This document shows, one piece after another, positions 59,750-64,000 of a stretch of DNA of 64,000 nucleotides (positions are counted from its first letter, which is position 1; every line of letters begins with the position of its first letter). The position numbers and the translations under genes were made by a program. The notes below the pieces were generated by a model. That model saw only the letters and a list, made by a program, of their open reading frames with translations. It did no database searches and had not been told where the DNA came from. The DNA is from Ancylostoma caninum (lineage: Eukaryota > Nematoda > Chromadorea > Rhabditida > Ancylostomatidae), in contig JBAJFG010000562.1 of the NCBI GenBank assembly GCA_037903475.1, positions 2,046,001 to 2,110,000 of the forward strand, given 5' to 3'.

Positions 59750-62611
59750 AATTAATTTGTAAAACAATACTAACTCTATCTTTTCAGCTTTAATATAGCT
59801 TCTGGTGATCAAGCAGATAGAGTAGAGGATCCGCTGATACTTGCTTTAGTAGATGAATGGCTTTTCAATGGCACTGCAAAGGTGTGGCCGCAAGACAACA
59901 AGTACGATGGTGACGACGGATTCCTTGTGTATGCAAATGTAAGCAAATGGTTTGCTAGAACACTTTTCGATTAATTGTTTCTCAGTTAATATCATCTTCT
60001 TCTCAATTGAGAATGTGTTTCTGCGCGTGTGTAGAGGAGAAATAGCAGCTGCCATCAAAATTACCTACAACATCATGTTCAGTGCGTCAAGTTACGCACG
60101 AAAAATTGCAAATTTTGGTCTTAACTCGATGTACGGGTGTTTCATTTCACGCTTAGCTGTACAGAGAGTTGTACCAGTTACCGGTAATTGGTTTCACCAC
60201 AGCAAGAATGAAGGACGCAGTCCTATGATTACAAGATCGTACAAAAGGCAAGAGACGGGTGGGATGCCGTCACCACGAAGAGTGGAAGCCAGACGTGGCG
60301 AAATGACTCGAACGAGGATTGCGCCAGCACGGATGTAGGGGAGAGATAGTAAGGAACCGGTCCATAGAGGACCCAACAGAGGGAATGTTGCCACTGGATG
60401 AGTCAACGGCTGCGATAATGGTGCCTTGGCGCTCACTGGCGGAAATAAATGACAGTGGATCAATCATCCACTGTCATTTATTTCCGCATCCAAAGCTATG
60501 AGAGTGATCCTCCAACGGCCAGTAATTGTGGGGATGTTACTCGAAAGAGAGGCGAGCGAAGCGAGCTTAAAAAAAGCCTGACCGTACGGCATTAGCCGGG
60601 CGATCAGGCTTTCTTGATTCATGCGTTCTTCAGATTATTCATTCGAAGAAGACCGGAGTTGGATGCTATGAAGCGAAATGCGGAGACAAAGCTTCAGCTG
60701 CATGTGTCTACGATCAACCGTAGTTTCTATTTTTTGTATAAAAACAATTACTTGAGATTTTATGATATCTTCAGAAATGTGGCGAAGAACGAGGAGATCT
60801 ATAAGACTGGGAATCCTTGCACAAAGGACACCGAATGCACTACCTACACACCTTCGATGTGTGAATCGGAAAGCAAATTTTGCCTGGTAGGCAGTCGTAC
60901 TACAACAACTACATCTACAACAACGACAACGACTCCTTCCACGACCACCACGACCACTACAACCACCACAACTCCAACGATCCCGACCACAACCACCAAG
61001 ACGACTACGTCTACTACTGCCACAACCTCTTCTTCTACAACTATGACTACATCTACCGCAACCACAACTACACCGTCAACGACCACCACGTCCACAACCC
61101 CACCAACTACGTCCAGAACTACCAAAACGTCTCCTCCTACGACCACAAAGAAATCCACAAGAACTCGAAAACCCTATGGTAAGATGGAGCCCTTCCTCCA
61201 TCCATCACATTTATCATCGTCTCCATTTCAGTGCCAAACGTCTGGTGTCCAAGAATTGCCGGAGGAAATGATAGGATCAGAATCAAAGCCGTCAATATGC
61301 ACAACAAGAGGAGGTTCGTGCATACCTCACGCAATAAGTTTCTACTGAATACTGTATTTTCTATCAACATAGCTCCTCACGGGGACTTTGTGCGCGTAGA
61401 AATCACATTTTCGGAACGTTCAGAGAACAAAAACGAGAATTTGCAGATTTGATAAATTCAGATCCGACCTTGCTCTTGGAAAAGTGCGCAGGGATAACCG
61501 AGAAGCTCTACCATCAGCAAGCAACATGAACAAACTCGTTGAGTGATGAGCAGTAGATGTACGTGTGATGCGGAGATGTAAAATGACAACATTACAGAGA
61601 TACAGCTGCAGACTTGAGGTCATGGCTAAAAACTTTGCAAAGAAATGTGCGCAAACGTCTTCAACGTCTTCAACATGGACTGATTATGCACCTGATATAG
61701 AAGACAATTATTTCTTCGTACCAAGACGTGCAATTACAAACATGCGAAAATGCAGAGCGTGCGGTGCAACTTACGCAGAAGATAATTACTCTCTGATATC
61801 AAAACGTGCTGCTTCAGACAATATCGAGGCCTTGGATAAAGTTTGTTTAGTTTTATTCGGAGTCAAAAGCGTAAGGATTACGTACTTTTAACAGGCTATT
61901 AAAATGTGGTGGCAAAAAGTGAAAACAATAAGACCATATGGATCAAGTGTTGCGCTGCGAGGATACAGCCGTGACGAATCCACGAGAAAGTTCATTAAGG
62001 TGAGTCATGAGATGATGAAGTCATTGATCTTCAGAGTACAAAAAAGCTCACAGATGGCTTGGGCCAAGACAGAGGAAATCGGTTGCGCTGTGAACGACTG
62101 TGGATCCAACTATGCTGTGGTGTGTTTCTATAAGCCAGGGTGAGCTATAGAACAATGCTTGACACAGTTGTCATATCTATCAGTGGCGGACGCAGGTGCA
62201 GGGGGCGAAGCGCCCCCCCCCCCCGAGAATGGGTAGCCAAATTTTTGAAATTACTTTACAATGCAAATGAAAATCTTGCATTGGTTTATTTTTAGTTGTT
62301 TATTTTTATTACTATTTTTAATATAATTTTTATCAGTTATTTAATGTTATACTTGATATTTTATTAATTTTATTTTCCGTCTGGATCCCCAAAACGGCGG
62401 GTACCCACTTTTTCCCACGCCCCGTCCCTCCCAGTCCTCCCGCCCACTTTCTGCATCCGCCACTGATATCTATGAATTTGACTTGATTTATGATTTAACT
62501 TATTTCAGAGGGAACATGATAGGAGAACCTATCTATGAACGAGGATATCCTTGTTCGGATTGCCCTGGAATGTGCCACCCTCATGAAGGGCTTTGCTTGC
62601 CCTTGGAGTGA
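56874..62611 (+). CDS. Secreted double-CAP protein (ASP/VAL family)
   Basis: Activation-associated secreted protein of the SCP/TAPS superfamily, abundant in parasitic nematodes; molecular function unknown. Exons: 56874-56903, 56973-57009, 57078-57226, 57298-57395, 59788-59938, 60634-60719, 60775-61178, 61232-61313, 61462-61537, 61598-61840, 61895-61999, 62054-62139, 62509-62611. All are phase-consistent. An internal intron at 61666-61755 is possible. A signal peptide (MITILLIIASVLSVCHANG) is followed by CAP1 (LSYHNFERK, TTLPSPENMYKMIYDCDLEEKA, TGVGCYEAKCGDKASAACVY). A Cys-containing hinge and a Thr-rich mucin-like linker of about 90 residues (60898-61170) follow. CAP2 has MHNKRRSDLALGK, LPSASNMNKL, RYSCRLEVMAKNFA, KMWWQKVK, MAWAKTEEIGCAVNDCG, VVCFYKPGGN and a Cys-rich end. 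Intron 4 holds an RTE derivative and the last intron a hAT element. Confidence 0.9.
57505..58496 (-). mobile_element. Internally deleted RTE-like element with 18-bp target duplication
   Basis: A 992-bp insertion in CAP gene intron 4, flanked by GTTCTTTCTTGCAGCAAT at 57487-57504 and 58497-58514. On the minus strand it starts with a 5'UTR-like region that shares the GCCTC.AACAAATAAG and CGTCCAC blocks with the RTE at about 50199-50226. It then runs into a 193-aa frame holding only the C-terminal part of the reverse-transcriptase ORF (58103-57522) and ends in CTT repeats. The endonuclease and catalytic RT core are absent. Confidence 0.8.
59697..59746. repeat. (TA)n microsatellite
   Basis: About 25 TA units in CAP gene intron 4. 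Confidence 0.95.
60439..60487. repeat. Perfect 22-bp hairpin
   Basis: 60439-60460 pairs perfectly with 60466-60487 around the 5-nt loop CAATC. It lies in CAP gene intron 5. A second inverted pair, AAAGCCTGA/TCAGGCTTT, lies at about 60574-60612, just before the exon 6 acceptor. Confidence 0.85.
62181..62465. mobile_element. hAT-type MITE
   Basis: 285 bp in the last CAP gene intron. Ends CAGTGGCGGACGCAG and CTGCATCCGCCACTG pair at 14 of 15 positions. The 8-bp target duplication ATATCTAT lies at 62173-62180 and 62466-62473. It contains a C-run (about 62212-62224) and no open frame. Confidence 0.9.
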
Positions 62612-64000
62612 TGGCGCTAAGCATATTCAGGCAAAAAGGGATTTATCGGTGGAGAAAGATATAAAATTATTCTATATCTATCTACACATTTGTCACAATT
62701 TTTCTTCTCAGTGTAGTGATTATTTTATATCTATTCGTTTGCTCTTCATAATTTCCTTCTCGCATGAGAGATCACGTGGCATTATTTATTTATTTATTTA
62801 TTTGATAAATATTGCTGCAGCATCAGTGGCTAGGTGCCTCCAGGTCTACTTCTGCCTGCAAAATACACAGAAATGAAATGTTACAAATTCATAACTACAT
62901 ACCATTACTCTCCAGCTCTCATACTGCATTGAATGCGAAACGAATAGGTTTACAAAGTTGATGTTGAAGGATCGTTAGAAATTTCTTGAGTTTCCGCCTC
63001 ATCGAAAAAATCGAACTCAGAAAATTTCTGAAACTCAAGTAGCTACATGGTCAGCTGCCACAGTTATTTCAACCAGTGACCATAACAGTACTCATGCTGC
63101 TTCTGCGCTTTATATCGCATCCCAAAACCAAGGTCTTCCGTGGAGATAGGAATTGTCTAAATGTTAGTCATACTCTAATACCAAGCGCTAGGACCCAATT
63201 CAAGATTGACTATCAGTGGCCGTGTCACACTGGTTTTTCACGCACGAGAAGAAAATTGGTGAAGGTAGCCTTCAGTGGTTCATCAGCAAAACTTTAAGAT
63301 TTTCCCATGTTTCAGCAGAAATCCGCAATTCACCTGTACTCGAGGTGTTTGCAAATTCGCCGTTTTCTGCCTGTCAGGACTAAAAAGTCGAGCATTTCAG
63401 GATCAAAGGAAGTGGAATAGGTTCAGATCCCTTGAGTCTCTATAAACTGAGAAGAGGGTATAAAAACCACTATTTCATGTGCCGATAAACATTGTAGAAG
63501 TAAAAAAAAAGTTGCTGGGCAGCTACCTCTGCTCTACATTGGCATAGACAAGCTAAACTCATACATTTGAATTTACATATTACTATATTAGCATATTTTG
63601 CGAACTACCGTGCTGAGAAAAAGAAAGGAGTTTCTTTCAAATCTGCCTCTGTTTTGCTTTTTTTTACTGCGGAGCCGGGAACTTATCTAGATTTAAGAAA
63701 TTTTTGAAGACCTTGAATAATTTTAGTTGACAAGTTTAACACGTTGACCACAAAGGACCCACGGGTGGGTCGTACTTCAAAGATGGGGATCCCAAGATCA
63801 GAATCTCCTGAAAATTCGTATAGAGGGGTTATTTCACCTGCCCAGTCCAAATACGAACATCATTTTGTATTGTACAAGCAAATTCGCGGGTTACGGTAGG
63901 CATCCTGTACCACGTAAAATGAAAAATCAACAAAAAATACATAAAAATACGAGTAATAAATTAATTTTATATGTGTTTGTAAAATCTAGGTCAAATTTCA
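62612..64000. other. Downstream intergenic region
   Basis: About 1.4 kb with no recognised gene. It contains a short (ATTT)n tract at about 62783-62803. Short open frames here show no identifiable domain. Confidence 0.5.

Noticed and set aside
60570..60615. Bacterial-type terminator hairpin
   Set aside because: The A-stem-loop-T layout is superficially similar, but it sits inside a nematode intron just before a splice acceptor.
60844..61158. Minus-strand Val-rich 104-codon frame
   Set aside because: Mirror image of the Thr-rich linker exon of the CAP gene.

Overview
The window looks like nuclear DNA from a clade V parasitic nematode, most like a strongylid or hookworm. This is inferred from the genes. 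There are many short exons with GT-AG introns and TTTCAG-type acceptors. Several start codons lie 2-6 nt after an acceptor-like site, as expected for spliced-leader trans-splicing. There is a double-domain ASP/CAP secreted protein with a Thr-rich linker, and RTE, hAT and Tc/mariner-type repeats. No computation or database search was run. All exon models were built by hand from splice sites, phase and protein motifs.

Six protein genes were found, all on the + strand. (1) 2193-6099: a ZDHHC3/7-like palmitoyltransferase, 7 exons, 278 aa. (2) 7363-12964: GPAA1/GAA1, a GPI-transamidase subunit, 13 exons, about 600 aa. (3) 19438-26857: an SLC17-type MFS transporter, 13 exons, 612 aa, whose last intron is an (ATTC)n microsatellite. 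(4) 32485-37483: EndoU-family endoribonuclease A, 9 exons, 308 aa. (5) 40037-48770: EndoU B, 9 exons, 302 aa. Exons 2-8 have the same sizes as in EndoU A, so the pair is a tandem duplication. (6) 56874-62611: a secreted double-CAP protein.

Between (5) and (6), a segment of about 1.9 kb carrying the last two EndoU B exons is present twice (48228-50135 and 53704-55610). An RTE retrotransposon with one frameshift and one stop lies between the copies. This is either a recent duplication or an assembly (haplotype) artefact.

Introns and intergenic DNA are full of non-autonomous elements. Two are hAT-type elements with 8-bp target duplications. One is a Tc/mariner-like element with arms of about 460 bp. 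One is an internally deleted RTE derivative with an 18-bp target duplication. There are also several small palindromic and fold-back families, minisatellites and microsatellites. The genes do not form one pathway. Palmitoyltransferase and GPAA1 both serve membrane-protein lipidation or anchoring and are 1.3 kb apart on the same strand. The EndoU pair and the CAP protein are secreted products of the kind expanded in parasitic nematodes.
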